IMG/VR virus record: IMGVR_UViG_3300042482_001698
Span: 1 to 64,000 of that record
Strand: one strand, 5' to 3'
Origin: a virus
DNA length: 64,000 nt
Positions 41,437-49,843 of the stretch are shown here, piece after piece (position 1 is the stretch's first letter; each line of letters opens with the position of its first letter). Under the pieces are notes generated by a model that did not search any database, was not told the origin of the DNA, and saw nothing but the letters and a program-made list of their open reading frames with translations. The position numbers and the translations under genes were made by a program.

Positions 41437-41969
41437 TGATTATTTTTGAAGAAAATGACGATAGATTTTACATCAAGGAATCAACCATAAAGACGGCGGG
41501 GAAAGGTCTTTTTGCTAAAAGAAAAATTGAAAAAGATGAATATTTGCCAATTAGTGGCATTATGGTCAAAAGAAATTCTATTGCTGATGAATGCACATAT
41601 TTTTTCAATTCATATAAATTCGCAGCTAATATGAAGAAAAAAGGTGATTTGGTTGATATTGGAGAATATGTTATTGTTCCTCTTGGCTATGCTGGAATTG
41701 TCAATCATATTGACAGTTTAACATTACAAGGTGTTGAAATTCGTTATTGTGGTGATCAATATCCGCAGAAAACTCCACATGCTGGCAAAGCTGTTTATTG
41801 GTTTTTACGAGACATTGAAAAGGATGAGGAAATATTTGGTAATTATGGACAAGGATGGAATAATGTTTTAGATTGGGTTAATGAAGTTCACAATAAAACT
41901 GGCTATGCTAAAAAGTCTTGGCAAGAATTTTTAGATTTTGATTTGTACAATATGAAAGAATTAATTTAG
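41436..41969 (+). CDS. SET-domain protein
   Basis: 177 residues. Opening strand and turn FYIKESTIKTAGKGLFAKRKIEKDEYL (only its ends are quoted as family marks: KGLFAKRKI, KDEYL). Then VPLGYAGIVNHID, where NH is the SAM-binding pair, and the end of the fold WFLRDIEKDEEIFGNYGQGW, with GNYG in place of the usual D-Y. This is the SET fold of protein lysine methyltransferases. Phage and algal-virus SET proteins are known. Target unknown. Confidence 0.75.
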   Translation: MIIFEENDDRFYIKESTIKTAGKGLFAKRKIEKDEYLPISGIMVKRNSIADECTYFFNSYKFAANMKKKGDLVDIGEYVIVPLGYAGIVNHIDSLTLQGVEIRYCGDQYPQKTPHAGKAVYWFLRDIEKDEEIFGNYGQGWNNVLDWVNEVHNKTGYAKKSWQEFLDFDLYNMKELI

Positions 41970-41984
41970 CTTAAGGCAAAATTT

Positions 41985-42506
41985 ATGGAAACATTTGATT
42001 TTGGGAAAACAAAGCTTATTGCTTTGGTTTTTGATTTATCTATAGCTCATGATAAAAAAGGGCGAAGAATTATCGATGGAATCAAAAGTCAAATTGTTAA
42101 AAAAATATCAAAAAGCAATGAAGAGGTTTTATTTTTTTTGAATAAAATACCAAAACATTGTGGGGAAAGTGTTCAAGAAGTTGCTTCATATCAAGATCCA
42201 ATTGATTTTAATATTGGTGAAACTGTTAAGAAAATAACTAAAATTATTGGAGAAACATCTGAAGATAAAGAAAAGTATGTTTTATTTATTACTGATCGAT
42301 TTAAGGATAAATTCAAAGGTCACTACAAGTCAATTTTTAATTTGAAGAAATATAAAAATTATGATTTTACCATTTCATTTGTCGGTTTTGGTAAAAACTA
42401 TGACCGTTCAATTTTAGAATCATTAGTATTAGAATGTGAAGGAAATTTTCAACATATTGATTTAGCAGAAGATTTGTCTTTTATTTTTGAAAAGATGGGA
42501 GTTTAA
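41985..42506 (+). CDS. vWA-like protein
   Basis: 173 residues with AAGG upstream. It opens KLIALVFDLSIAHDKKG, like a von Willebrand A domain whose MIDAS motif (DxSxS) is incomplete. It continues with YVLFITDRFKDK and FTISFVGFGKNYDRSILE. The ending EGNFQHIDLAEDL is also usual for vWA folds. Possibly a protein-binding subunit. Placed between SET and glycosyltransferase genes. Confidence 0.55.
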   Translation: METFDFGKTKLIALVFDLSIAHDKKGRRIIDGIKSQIVKKISKSNEEVLFFLNKIPKHCGESVQEVASYQDPIDFNIGETVKKITKIIGETSEDKEKYVLFITDRFKDKFKGHYKSIFNLKKYKNYDFTISFVGFGKNYDRSILESLVLECEGNFQHIDLAEDLSFIFEKMGV

Positions 42507-43292
42507 GTGGTAGATAAAATTTTTGTTGGTAAGCCGATTGAAAATAAACCGTTTTACATGTCGCCAGTTGAAATAATTATTCCTTTTCACAATGAGCAAT
42601 CAAAAGTAATTGACCTTATTAATGATATATTTATTACTGTGCAAAAGAACATGTATGTTATTACGCTTGTTGATGATGGTTCGGATAATAAGAATTTTTT
42701 AAAACAATTGCGAGAAAAAAAGGTTGAGGGTCTTCGTTTTTTGAGTCATGATAAATGCAAGGGTTTTGGAGCATCTGTAAATACTGCTTTGAGAAATCCT
42801 CACAATAAAAACATTCCCTTTGTTGTTATTATGCATTCTGACGTTAGAGTCAAAGATAACAACTGGTTGTTTAATCTTGGCCAAACACTTGTTTCAATGA
42901 AAAATAACGGCGTGAAAATGATTTCATCTTTGACAGATAATCCTATGGCTGATGTCGCAGCGTTATGTGGCGAAAAAGGTGTTGTGAAAAATGATGTTGT
43001 TTTGTCAAATGGTTATTTGCCTATGTATTGTGTTATTGCAAATAGAGAATTATTTAACAGAATCGGTTTTCTAAAAGAATTTCCATATGCTGGAACAGAA
43101 GCAGAAGAATTTGCCTACAGAATGCGATCCAAGGGGTTTAAACAAGGAGTTTGCGGCAGTAGTTGGGTTCATCACATTGGCGGCGCAACATTGAAACAAT
43201 ATGAAAATGATAAGAAAGTTAACAAAATATTGCGAAATACATATGAAGAGTATTTGCTGACACACAAAAACACAAACGATAATAATATATAA
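42507..43292 (+). CDS. Glycosyltransferase family 2
   Basis: 261 residues, GTG start directly after the previous stop with GGGAG upstream. GT-A motifs: VEIIIPFHNEQSKVIDLI, ITLVDDGSDN, GFGASVNTAL, and MHSDVRV as the metal-binding acidic motif. Later FPYAGTEAEEFAYRMRSKG resembles the GT2 acceptor region, with an E-E pair. Donor and acceptor unknown. Confidence 0.82.
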   Translation: MVDKIFVGKPIENKPFYMSPVEIIIPFHNEQSKVIDLINDIFITVQKNMYVITLVDDGSDNKNFLKQLREKKVEGLRFLSHDKCKGFGASVNTALRNPHNKNIPFVVIMHSDVRVKDNNWLFNLGQTLVSMKNNGVKMISSLTDNPMADVAALCGEKGVVKNDVVLSNGYLPMYCVIANRELFNRIGFLKEFPYAGTEAEEFAYRMRSKGFKQGVCGSSWVHHIGGATLKQYENDKKVNKILRNTYEEYLLTHKNTNDNNI

Positions 43293-43315
43293 TGTATCTT
43301 ACATAGGAGGTTTTC

Positions 43316-43471
43316 ATGCGTTGCAAAAAAGAAGACAACACTTATACCACTACGACTTGGAAATACTACACTGCTCAGTGTACTAGAAATCAACAGGCTC
43401 TTGGCATTTGTTCAGGAGTTTCTGGCGCATGGGTTGCAGCGACCGTCGTCTGTAGCTTAAGGCTTTTTTGA
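43316..43471 (+). CDS. Small Cys/Thr-rich protein
   Basis: 51 residues with TAGGAGG five bases before ATG. Contents: Thr cluster (YTTTTW), Cys at about 3, 22, 32 and 46, then GVSGAWVAATVV. Short intergenic ORF but with an excellent ribosome-binding site and a terminator 26 nt after the stop, so a real gene is likely. Function unknown. Confidence 0.6.
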   Translation: MRCKKEDNTYTTTTWKYYTAQCTRNQQALGICSGVSGAWVAATVVCSLRLF

Positions 43472-43497
43472 TTGATTTTAAAATAATTTTTTAAACG

Positions 43498-43528
43498 ATG
43501 ACTGGCTTTATGCCAGTCATTTTTTTTT
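43498..43528 (+). terminator. Rho-independent terminator
   Basis: 9-bp stem ATGACTGGC/GCCAGTCAT, loop TTTAT and eight T residues. It is followed after three bases by the next promoter. Confidence 0.93.
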
Positions 43529-43531
43529 GTC

Positions 43532-43560
43532 TTGACAATTAATTTAAATATTTGTAATAT
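43532..43560 (+). promoter_or_regulatory. Sigma-70 promoter TTGACA-N17-TAATAT
   Basis: TTGACA at 43532-43537, a 17-nt spacer and TAATAT at 43555-43560. The start would be about 20 nt before the GTG at 43586. Confidence 0.85.
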
Positions 43561-43585
43561 AAAAAAATCAACACGGAGAAGACTT

Positions 43586-44224
43586 GTGATTGACCTGATT
43601 AAGAAAATTTTTGCCGATCTAAATCAATTTTGTTTTTCAAATAAAATTATAATGCCTGAATTTCAATTGGACGTTGTGAGAAAATTTAATTTTCGTTGGA
43701 TTAGTGATGATGAAGTTTTATGTATTGGTTCAGCGTCAATTGACATGAATAAGCGTGAAATTTGTGTGGCTATGTTGCACGAAATGATTCACATGTATAA
43801 TTATTCACTTCGCATTCAAGATGTTAACGAAAATCAATATCATAACAAAAAATTTATGAATATGGCTATAAATTTGGGATTGGGAATATTTAAAGATAAA
43901 AACCAAGGATGGTCAATTACTACGCTCGATCAATCTAATGATAAAGATGTTAAGATTGATACTGCCAAGAATAAAGAACTTATTAATTATATAGAAAAGA
44001 TTAATATTGATACACACAAATTGTCTCTTGATTATAATGCTATGCGTGAATCAATTGCTTCCTTGAAGCCTTCAAAGGTTTTCTTTTTAAAGTACGAATG
44101 TCGTTGTCCCGCTCCTTTCAACAGTATTCGTTCTGGGAGAAGGCCAGACGGTAATAATGCTCCAGAGATTACATGTGAGCGATGCAAAAGTAAATTTACT
44201 TGTGTTTCCCCGCTTGATGATTAG
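43586..44224 (+). CDS. SprT-like zinc metalloprotein
   Basis: 212 residues from GTG 43586, as the promoter lies over the upstream in-frame codons and GGAGA precedes the GTG. MLHEMIHMYN carries the HExxH zinc site near residue 77, followed by a third ligand region (QYHNKKFMNM). C-terminal zinc ribbon: CRCPAPFNS ... CERCKSKF. This is the SprT/Spartan arrangement. Related cellular enzymes cut DNA-protein crosslinks; for phages the role is unknown. Confidence 0.75.
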   Translation: MIDLIKKIFADLNQFCFSNKIIMPEFQLDVVRKFNFRWISDDEVLCIGSASIDMNKREICVAMLHEMIHMYNYSLRIQDVNENQYHNKKFMNMAINLGLGIFKDKNQGWSITTLDQSNDKDVKIDTAKNKELINYIEKINIDTHKLSLDYNAMRESIASLKPSKVFFLKYECRCPAPFNSIRSGRRPDGNNAPEITCERCKSKFTCVSPLDD

Positions 44225-44603
44225 CATGAGGCAATTCCAATTCTGCTTCTGGATCGATTCTTTTGATTATTTTCTGAAAAACTAAATATAGCAATATTGT
44301 GATGATTGTGAATTCAAGAAATGAATTGAGAATTTTTCCTATTTCTATTTCCATGCCTTCCAAAGGAATAAAAATTAAGCTGCGCCAATTGCCATTCGTA
44401 GCAGATAGCGTGTAATTGATAATAGGCATAAGTAATGATTCTGTGATACAAGATGCAAACTTTTGTGTTTGAGTAGCAAGTATTAGTGCTAAAGCCATTA
44501 CAAAAAAGTTCTTCTTGTAAGCAAATTTCTTATAATCTTTAAATTCTTGTTGGATTTGTTCGCTTTTTATAAAATTTTTCTGATCCAATTCACATTCTTT
44601 CAT
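44196..44603 (-). CDS. mscL: MscL-like mechanosensitive channel protein
   Basis: 135 residues. EFKDYKKFAYKKNFFVMALALI corresponds to the MscL N-terminal helix and TM1, then SLLMPIIN where MscL has D-I-I-M-P. A periplasmic-type loop follows, then TM2 NSFLEFTIITILLYLVFQKI and a charged C-terminal bundle. TM1 lacks the Gly-rich A/G pattern, so gating may differ. It is convergent with the SprT gene with a 29-nt overlap. Might relieve osmotic stress or aid lysis; that is inference. Confidence 0.65.
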   Translation of the reverse strand: MKECELDQKNFIKSEQIQQEFKDYKKFAYKKNFFVMALALILATQTQKFASCITESLLMPIINYTLSATNGNWRSLIFIPLEGMEIEIGKILNSFLEFTIITILLYLVFQKIIKRIDPEAELELPHANHQAGKHK

Positions 44604-44661
44604 GGAATATCCTTAAAATTTTATCTATTTTTATTTTGCGAAATATTGGCAAATGGTTGTC

Positions 44662-44690
44662 TTGACTAATTAAATTAGTCGCCATTAAAA
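44662..44690 (+). promoter_or_regulatory. Promoter with palindromic operator
   Basis: TTGACT at 44662, a 17-nt spacer and TTAAAA at 44685. GACTAATT-A-AATTAGTC (44664-44680) is a perfect 8+8 inverted repeat covering the -35 and spacer, placed where a dimeric repressor could block polymerase. Confidence 0.5.
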
Positions 44691-44768
44691 AATTTTAAAA
44701 TTTTCTCAAACCAAATCACATATAGTGTCTAGAAGAAAATGATCGACCAATCTGAGGAGGTAAGACAT

Positions 44769-44864
44769 ATGTTTGTATATGGGTTTATATCAAAAGTTTC
44801 CCAAAATATTATTTCTTTGGACGATTTTTTTTGTCGTTTGGGACTAGCTTTGAGGAAGTTTTGA
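44769..44864 (+). CDS. Small ORF with strong ribosome-binding site
   Basis: 31 residues (starts MFVYGFISKVSQ), preceded by GAGGAGG. Hydrophobic/amphipathic. It is the first reading frame after the operator-bearing promoter and may be a leader peptide or small membrane-active protein. Function unknown. Confidence 0.4.
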   Translation: MFVYGFISKVSQNIISLDDFFCRLGLALRKF

Positions 44865-44961
44865 GTATACAACAAACACATGGTTTTTCGCCAAGGTGTT
44901 CGGGCAATCTTCTTGAATGTTTTGGCAAAGCCACTATGAAGCCATTGACGGGACTCATAGG

Positions 44962-44990
44962 AAAGAAATCCGTCTTCCGTTGACGGACGG
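44962..44990 (+). repeat. Dispersed 29-bp hairpin repeat, copy 3
   Basis: AAAGAAATCCGTC, TTCCGTT, GACGGACGG. CCGTC can pair with GACGG. GGAC GGAC GGAC repeats extend to the right. It lies 55 nt before the ParB-like gene. Confidence 0.75.
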
Positions 44991-45044
44991 ACGGACGCAT
45001 AGACGGATCGTTATGGTTTGTTTCCTTTACAGCGAGGTTTTATC

Positions 45045-46274
45045 ATGTCGAAGATCAAGGAAGATTTATCTGTGAGCAATTTACCTTTGCCAGAAGGTAG
45101 TCAGCATCTGACTGGGAATCTTTTCATGGTTCCGTTTTCCAGTATTAGGGCACCAGAAGGGAACCCTAGACTTTTGACAGAGAGTGGTCTTGCCAACATC
45201 ATTGATAAGCAGTTGGCGAATGAGCTTCGAGAAAGCATTAAGAATAATACACTGCTCAATCCTTTGGTTTGTCGTTGGACTAAAGACGAAAACGGTAATT
45301 TGTTTCCGATTGTCGAAGGCGGTGATCGTCGATATCGTTCGTTAGATTATTTGATCCGTCGCAAGGAAATTGTTGTTGATCCTCGCAACATCAAGGTGGA
45401 TGAAAATGGACAATGGCATCGAAGTATGGTCCCAGCCAACGAAGCTTACGAGTTTGTTCCGTGTCAAGTATTTTTCTGCAACAACGATTTAGAGGCTTTG
45501 GCACTAGCTTGGGCAGATAATAAAAATCGTGTAAATTTGACGGAAGGACATGAGATTGCTGAAGTTATTAAGCTTCGTGATGTAGGCGCTAAAGATGCTG
45601 ATATTATGAACATTCTTCAGCGAGATCAGAAATGGTTGGCCGATACTGATCGGTTAATCGGCTCTCTTGATCACAGTAGTTTGGCCGATCTCATCGAGGG
45701 TAGGCTTGATCGAAATGCAGCGATTGAACTTGCAGCAATCAATGATATAGAGATTAGGGACAAGGTAAGAATTGCTGCCAATGAATCCTCGACAGAGACA
45801 TGGGGTCGTAAGATTTATCGTTTGCAGCGGAGAATCACCCAAGTTGTTGAGGAGAACGAAAAGGCAAAGGGTGATCTTGTTTTTTCTGAAACATCTGAAG
45901 AAAAGCAAGAGGCACAAGAGCGGATTGATCAGACAGAAGCGCAAAGTCGGGCCATTGCTCGACAACGAGATGAAACTAGGCCTGTCACGACTTCGAGAGC
46001 GGTTATTGATGCCAGTAATCAAATTGCTGGCACAAGACCTCGCCCTGTAGGAAAACGAGGCCCTAAGGGTGGTCCTCGTCGCATGAGAGAAATCAAGATT
46101 AAAGAGGGTCGTGATCTTTTTGTTGAGCTTTTGAAAAACAATGGCGAAGCACCTGATGGTTCTTTTACAGCCAGTGTTGAATCACTCAAATTGTTAATCA
46201 AGGTCATAAACGACAATATTTTAAACAATAATCCTGATTGGGCTGCAACAATTAGAAAGCATTATTCTGCTTAA
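45045..46274 (+). CDS. ParB-like nuclease-fold protein
   Basis: 409 residues from ATG 45045. FMVPFSSIRAPEGNPRL, NNTLLNPLVCRW and PIVEGGDRRYRSLDYL match the ParB N-terminal (ParB/Srx) domain with its G-x-R-R-x-R box. A helix-turn-helix-like segment follows (RDVGAKDADIMNILQRDQKWL), then a coiled-coil (about 265-310) and a basic AT-hook-like GKRGPKGGPRR. No ParA is nearby, so partition is not shown; phage ParB-like proteins can be nucleases or regulators. It ends in a strong terminator. Confidence 0.75.
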   Translation: MSKIKEDLSVSNLPLPEGSQHLTGNLFMVPFSSIRAPEGNPRLLTESGLANIIDKQLANELRESIKNNTLLNPLVCRWTKDENGNLFPIVEGGDRRYRSLDYLIRRKEIVVDPRNIKVDENGQWHRSMVPANEAYEFVPCQVFFCNNDLEALALAWADNKNRVNLTEGHEIAEVIKLRDVGAKDADIMNILQRDQKWLADTDRLIGSLDHSSLADLIEGRLDRNAAIELAAINDIEIRDKVRIAANESSTETWGRKIYRLQRRITQVVEENEKAKGDLVFSETSEEKQEAQERIDQTEAQSRAIARQRDETRPVTTSRAVIDASNQIAGTRPRPVGKRGPKGGPRRMREIKIKEGRDLFVELLKNNGEAPDGSFTASVESLKLLIKVINDNILNNNPDWAATIRKHYSA

Positions 46275-46290
46275 AACATAGCTTTTAACA

Positions 46291-46337
46291 AAAACAACAC
46301 TGCTTTTTTTAAAAAGCAGTGTTGTTTTATTTTTTTA
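46291..46337 (+). terminator. Rho-independent terminator
   Basis: Perfect 18-bp inverted repeat AAAACAACACTGCTTTTT / AAAAAGCAGTGTTGTTTT, with a U-rich tail, after the ParB-like gene. Confidence 0.93.
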
Positions 46338-46353
46338 TTGCATAAATATATCA

Positions 46354-46662
46354 ATGATTATCGCTTGTCCACATTGTGGTCATGATTTACACGAAAAGCT
46401 TAATGACGGTTTATCTAACTGTGATAAATGTCATCAATTTTTTGATTCTAGCGATTTAAATCAACTTCTTTCGGCAGGATGGCTAATACGAAAGCATCAC
46501 TATAATCTTGAGCAATTGAAATGGCACACTAAAATAGAAGATGATATGGCAATATTAGTTTTTGCATATGTATTAGACAATGACTACTCTCATCAAGAAT
46601 TTTTTACAATCTTGACAAAACTAGGTGTCGCAAACAAATGTTACATTAATTACGAAAAATAA
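46354..46662 (+). CDS. Zinc-ribbon protein
   Basis: 102 residues. CPHCGHDL and CDKCHQFF in the first 30 residues form a zinc ribbon, then a helical domain (LSAGWLIRKHHYNLEQL). There is no evident ribosome-binding site 5' of the ATG, so the transcript may be leaderless. Convergent with csrA. Function unknown. Confidence 0.6.
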   Translation: MIIACPHCGHDLHEKLNDGLSNCDKCHQFFDSSDLNQLLSAGWLIRKHHYNLEQLKWHTKIEDDMAILVFAYVLDNDYSHQEFFTILTKLGVANKCYINYEK

Positions 46663-46908
46663 TCAATTTGATTGATCATCATCATCAGATGTAATTGCTG
46701 AAATTTGGCCAGTTGGCGCACGAGAATCAATCTCTACGACATTTGTTTCCAGTTCAGAACGAAGTACAGTTACCTCTTTCTGAGCCTGAATACCCAATCT
46801 GACTTTGTTCCTGTTGTCAATTCTTACAACCGTGATCCTTATGTCTTCTTTTAGACCCGGAACTTTTAGGATGATTTCTTCGTCCTTCTTTCGACTTAGC
46901 ACTAGCAT
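46663..46908 (-). CDS. csrA: CsrA-family translational regulator
   Basis: 81 residues from ATG 46908, fixed by AAAGGA upstream and the canonical N-terminus MLVLSRKKDEEIIL. IRITVVRIDNRNKVRLGIQA matches the CsrA beta strands, and the Arg in VRLGI is conserved. The C-terminus is longer and acidic (SDDDDQSN). CsrA dimers bind GGA-containing hairpins near ribosome-binding sites. A phage copy could control host or phage mRNAs; possible targets include the GGA-bearing leader repeats here, which is inference. Confidence 0.9.
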   Translation of the reverse strand: MLVLSRKKDEEIILKVPGLKEDIRITVVRIDNRNKVRLGIQAQKEVTVLRSELETNVVEIDSRAPTGQISAITSDDDDQSN

Positions 46909-47011
46909 TTTACGTCCTTTCGTTGCTTTCCATGTGTTGTCGTAGACCATATTAATTGAGTCGATCTTTTGAAATTTTTTGTTCTTTTTAAAATATTTCC
47001 CAAAATAGGGC

Positions 47012-47040
47012 TTTACAACCAAAAAGGATTTATATATTAA
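47012..47040 (+). promoter_or_regulatory. Promoter TTTACA-N17-TATTAA
   Basis: CTTTACA ending at 47017, a 17-nt spacer and TATTAA at 47035-47040, 50 nt upstream of the AT-hook gene and divergent from csrA. Confidence 0.55.
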
Positions 47041-47092
47041 TTACTTACTGGCATTAAAAATTAACAACGCCAGCTTTAACAGGAGCAGAGTG

Positions 47093-47572
47093 ATGAAGAT
47101 TAATGTATGGTCTGTTGAACTGAATAACCTTCGAGCCGAACATTCCAAGATTTCCAAGAAGATTTCGTTGCTGGAAGATCTTATTGAATTAGAAAACGAA
47201 CATGCATTTGATGCTCCCACATCAAATGAAAATCAATCGACTTCACATAGGCATGAAAATAATCCTCGAATTGTTGCAAATAATGATGGTAGCGAACCTC
47301 GTCGTCGTGGTCGTCCTCGCAAAAATCCATCGGATGAAGTTGCCGTGAAATCACTCAAGCTTCCAAATTTGCTTGAAACAATTGGTCAACAACATGGCAA
47401 ATCGATGAGGTATGATGATTTGGCCATATTGGTAAAATCTTCTGGCTATAAGACCAATAGTAAAGATTTTAACAACATGGTTTATCAGTGCCTCCAAAAG
47501 TTGTGCAAGAAGGGTGTGTTCGTCAGGAATCCAGAAACTCAAGAGTATCATTACGCTGGTAATAATGATTGA
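47093..47572 (+). CDS. AT-hook / winged-helix DNA-binding-like protein
   Basis: 159 residues from ATG 47093 (AGGAG upstream). An N-terminal coiled coil (LRAEHSKISKKISLLEDLIE), a Ser/Asn-rich linker, AT-hook RRRGRPRKNPS near 78, and a C-terminal winged-helix-like domain (MRYDDLAILVKSSGYKTNSK ... FVRNPETQEYHY). It probably binds AT-rich DNA and may organise the genome or regulate transcription. A perfect terminator follows. Confidence 0.65.
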   Translation: MKINVWSVELNNLRAEHSKISKKISLLEDLIELENEHAFDAPTSNENQSTSHRHENNPRIVANNDGSEPRRRGRPRKNPSDEVAVKSLKLPNLLETIGQQHGKSMRYDDLAILVKSSGYKTNSKDFNNMVYQCLQKLCKKGVFVRNPETQEYHYAGNND

Positions 47573-47586
47573 TGTCGATTTAATTT

Positions 47587-47633
47587 TTTACCAACAACCC
47601 TTTCTTAACAAAGGGTTGTTGGTAAATATTTTT
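47587..47633 (+). terminator. Rho-independent terminator
   Basis: Perfect 17-bp stem TTTACCAACAACCCTTT / AAAGGGTTGTTGGTAAA with a U-rich tail. Confidence 0.93.
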
Positions 47634-47784
47634 ACAGTTATCGATAGATATATGACACACATTTTTTTCGACAGTTGTATTTTTTAATATTCATTTCGAG
47701 AATAAATTTTGGAAATTATTTTATAAAAGCTGTTTTTTAATGTAAACTAGAGTTAGACGAGTCATCCACATCAAGGAGATTGTC

Positions 47785-49059
47785 ATGGCCAAGCGTAAGC
47801 AGACCTGTTGTGATTATTGTGGTAAAAGCAGCGCAGAAGTAAATGTTCTGGTCGAAGGACCAGTTACTGAACATGAGCAAAATGGCAGGCCTGTGGGCAG
47901 CAGAGTTTATATCTGCTCTGAATGTATTAACCTTTGCAAATCAATGGTTGATAAGCAAACAAAATCTCCATCACTAGTAAATCTTGCCAAAGGGATTCCA
48001 ACGCCAAAGCAACTTGTTGAGCATCTGGACAAAAGCATCATCGGTCAAGATAAGGCCAAGCGCACCCTTGCTGTTGCTATTACGAACCATTATAAGCGTT
48101 TGATGCAAAACACAATTAAATCTGATGACAATCCATTTTCTGATGTTAATATTGAGAAATCTAATATTTTGCTGATAGGTCCAACTGGTTCTGGTAAAAC
48201 TTCATTGGCTCGAACACTTGCTAAAATGCTTCAAGTGCCATTTGCAATTGGCGATGCTACGACTTTGACGGAAGCTGGTTATGTTGGTGAAGATGTTGAG
48301 AATTTGATCCTTAAATTGCTCCGTGAAGCTAGCTTTGAAGTCGAAGCGGCTCAGACAGGAATTATTTTTCTTGATGAAATAGATAAGATTGGCAAGACAA
48401 GTCAGAATGTAAGCATCACCCGTGATGTCAGCGGCGAAGGTGTTCAACAGGCTCTGCTTAAGATGATTGAAGGCACGATATGCAATGTGCCTCCCGGCGG
48501 TGGAAGAAAGCATCCAGAACAGCAATTTGTTCAGGTTGACACAACTAATGTTCTATTTATTTGTGGCGGTGCATTTGTTGGTTTGGAAGAAATAATTAAG
48601 CGTCGAATTGGTAAGAATGTCATGGGTTTTGGTGGTGTTAACAGCAAGCAAGATGACGATGAATGGATTTTAGAACACATTACCCATGACGACTTGATTG
48701 AATTTGGTATGATTCCAGAAATTGTTGGTCGCCTGCCAGTAATTACGCCATTAAAAGGACTTGACCAAGAAGCATTGCTTAAGATTTTGACCGAACCAAA
48801 AGATGCTTTGGTGAAGCAGTACCAGAAGATGTGTTGGCAAGACAATGTTAAGTTACTGTTCACCAATGAAGCGTTGGTTCAAATTGCAAGCAAGGCAATG
48901 GAAAAGGGTACAGGCGCTCGTGGACTTAGAACAGTCATAGAAGGATTCATGATTGACATTATGTACAATCTAACGGATCATAGTGGCGAAGAGATCACTG
49001 TGACTAAGGATGTGGTTCTTGGACAGCCTGCTGTTTTTAACAAGAAGTTTGCAGCCTAG
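47785..49059 (+). CDS. clpX: ClpX, ATPase subunit of the Clp protease
   Basis: 424 residues, full length. Zinc-binding domain with Cys9/Cys12 and Cys44/Cys47, Walker A GPTGSGKT at 132-139, pore loop GYVG at 165-168, Walker B IIFLDEID at 193-200 and sensor-2 region GARGLRT. MGFGG keeps the hydrophobic G-F loop that contacts ClpP. AAGGAG upstream. No clpP lies in the window, so it would use host ClpP or act alone as an unfoldase, possibly redirecting proteolysis. Confidence 0.95.
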   Translation: MAKRKQTCCDYCGKSSAEVNVLVEGPVTEHEQNGRPVGSRVYICSECINLCKSMVDKQTKSPSLVNLAKGIPTPKQLVEHLDKSIIGQDKAKRTLAVAITNHYKRLMQNTIKSDDNPFSDVNIEKSNILLIGPTGSGKTSLARTLAKMLQVPFAIGDATTLTEAGYVGEDVENLILKLLREASFEVEAAQTGIIFLDEIDKIGKTSQNVSITRDVSGEGVQQALLKMIEGTICNVPPGGGRKHPEQQFVQVDTTNVLFICGGAFVGLEEIIKRRIGKNVMGFGGVNSKQDDDEWILEHITHDDLIEFGMIPEIVGRLPVITPLKGLDQEALLKILTEPKDALVKQYQKMCWQDNVKLLFTNEALVQIASKAMEKGTGARGLRTVIEGFMIDIMYNLTDHSGEEITVTKDVVLGQPAVFNKKFAA

Positions 49060-49072
49060 TCTGTATGGATAC

Positions 49073-49138
49073 TGGTCAACTACCTTACTGGCGCACAATA
49101 CTTGAGAAGTTGACGGTCAGGTAGTTGACCAATTTTTC
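49073..49138 (+). terminator. Terminator of clpX
   Basis: TGGTCAACTACCT (49073-49085) pairs with AGGTAGTTGACCA (49119-49131), 13 bp, with a 33-nt interior that also folds, and a T-run. Confidence 0.85.
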
Positions 49139-49212
49139 TTCTAATTTTCTTAAATTTATTATTGTAAATTATGTTAATTATAGTTAGACTTGAATGATTA
49201 TGACTTTTATAA

Positions 49213-49228
49213 TCCGTTGACAAACGGA
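49213..49228 (+). repeat. Short related hairpin, TCCGTTGACAAACGGA
   Basis: The stem CCGTT/AACGG encloses GACA and includes the CCGTTGAC core of the dispersed repeat. It lies 15 nt before the ATG at 49243, next to that gene's ribosome-binding site. Confidence 0.55.
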
Positions 49229-49242
49229 AGAGGTATTTTTAC

Positions 49243-49839
49243 ATGAATTATATTGTCTCTACTTTTTTTGATGAGGAAGATTGGAATAAGTTCGGTTTGA
49301 ATTGGGTTCGCAATGCTAAATCCGCATCACTCGACGCTATAATTATAGGTAAGGATCTGCCAGAAGACGCAATTGCAAAAATCGCAGAATTAAATTTTCT
49401 TTATTTTCCTGTTTTAGACAAATTTAAAAAAAATTGCAATGCAATGCACACACTGGTATGCAATCTACCAAAAAATAGTAGATGTTTGTGGACAAAACCT
49501 GAAATTTTACCAAAAGCTGGTATTATAGGAGAAGCAGATTTGATATGTGGTCTTTCTGATTCCCCTATAAGTAAAATAGTCAGTTCTGTTATCAATCTCT
49601 ATGACAGAGCGGCGATGATAGAATCGTTGTCTCAACACATTGAGTCAGTTCATAATAAGTATTTGTCTGCCAATTATATGTTGGGAACGACAGATTTTTG
49701 GAACGGTTTTTTTGGTTGTAAGTCTTATTTGCACGAACGAGGTTATTTGGTTGAAAATTCAGAAGACGACGATCTCGTTTTAAACTTTTTTGTTGCATTC
49801 GCACATTCTTTTTCAGTAGAAATAAAGGACTATTGTTGA
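49243..49839 (+). CDS. Hypothetical protein (possible GT-A-like fold)
   Basis: 198 residues with GGAAGAGG upstream. IVSTFFDEEDWNKFGLNWVRNA at the start followed by LDAIIIGKDLPED resembles nucleotide-diphospho-sugar transferase-like proteins, but no acidic catalytic motif is clear. Soluble. Function unknown. Confidence 0.5.
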   Translation: MNYIVSTFFDEEDWNKFGLNWVRNAKSASLDAIIIGKDLPEDAIAKIAELNFLYFPVLDKFKKNCNAMHTLVCNLPKNSRCLWTKPEILPKAGIIGEADLICGLSDSPISKIVSSVINLYDRAAMIESLSQHIESVHNKYLSANYMLGTTDFWNGFFGCKSYLHERGYLVENSEDDDLVLNFFVAFAHSFSVEIKDYC

Positions 49840-49843
49840 AACT

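Noticed and set aside
44809-45000. Minus-strand 63-codon frame before the ParB-like gene
   Set aside because: It covers the dispersed repeat and the small plus-strand ORF and has no ribosome-binding site.
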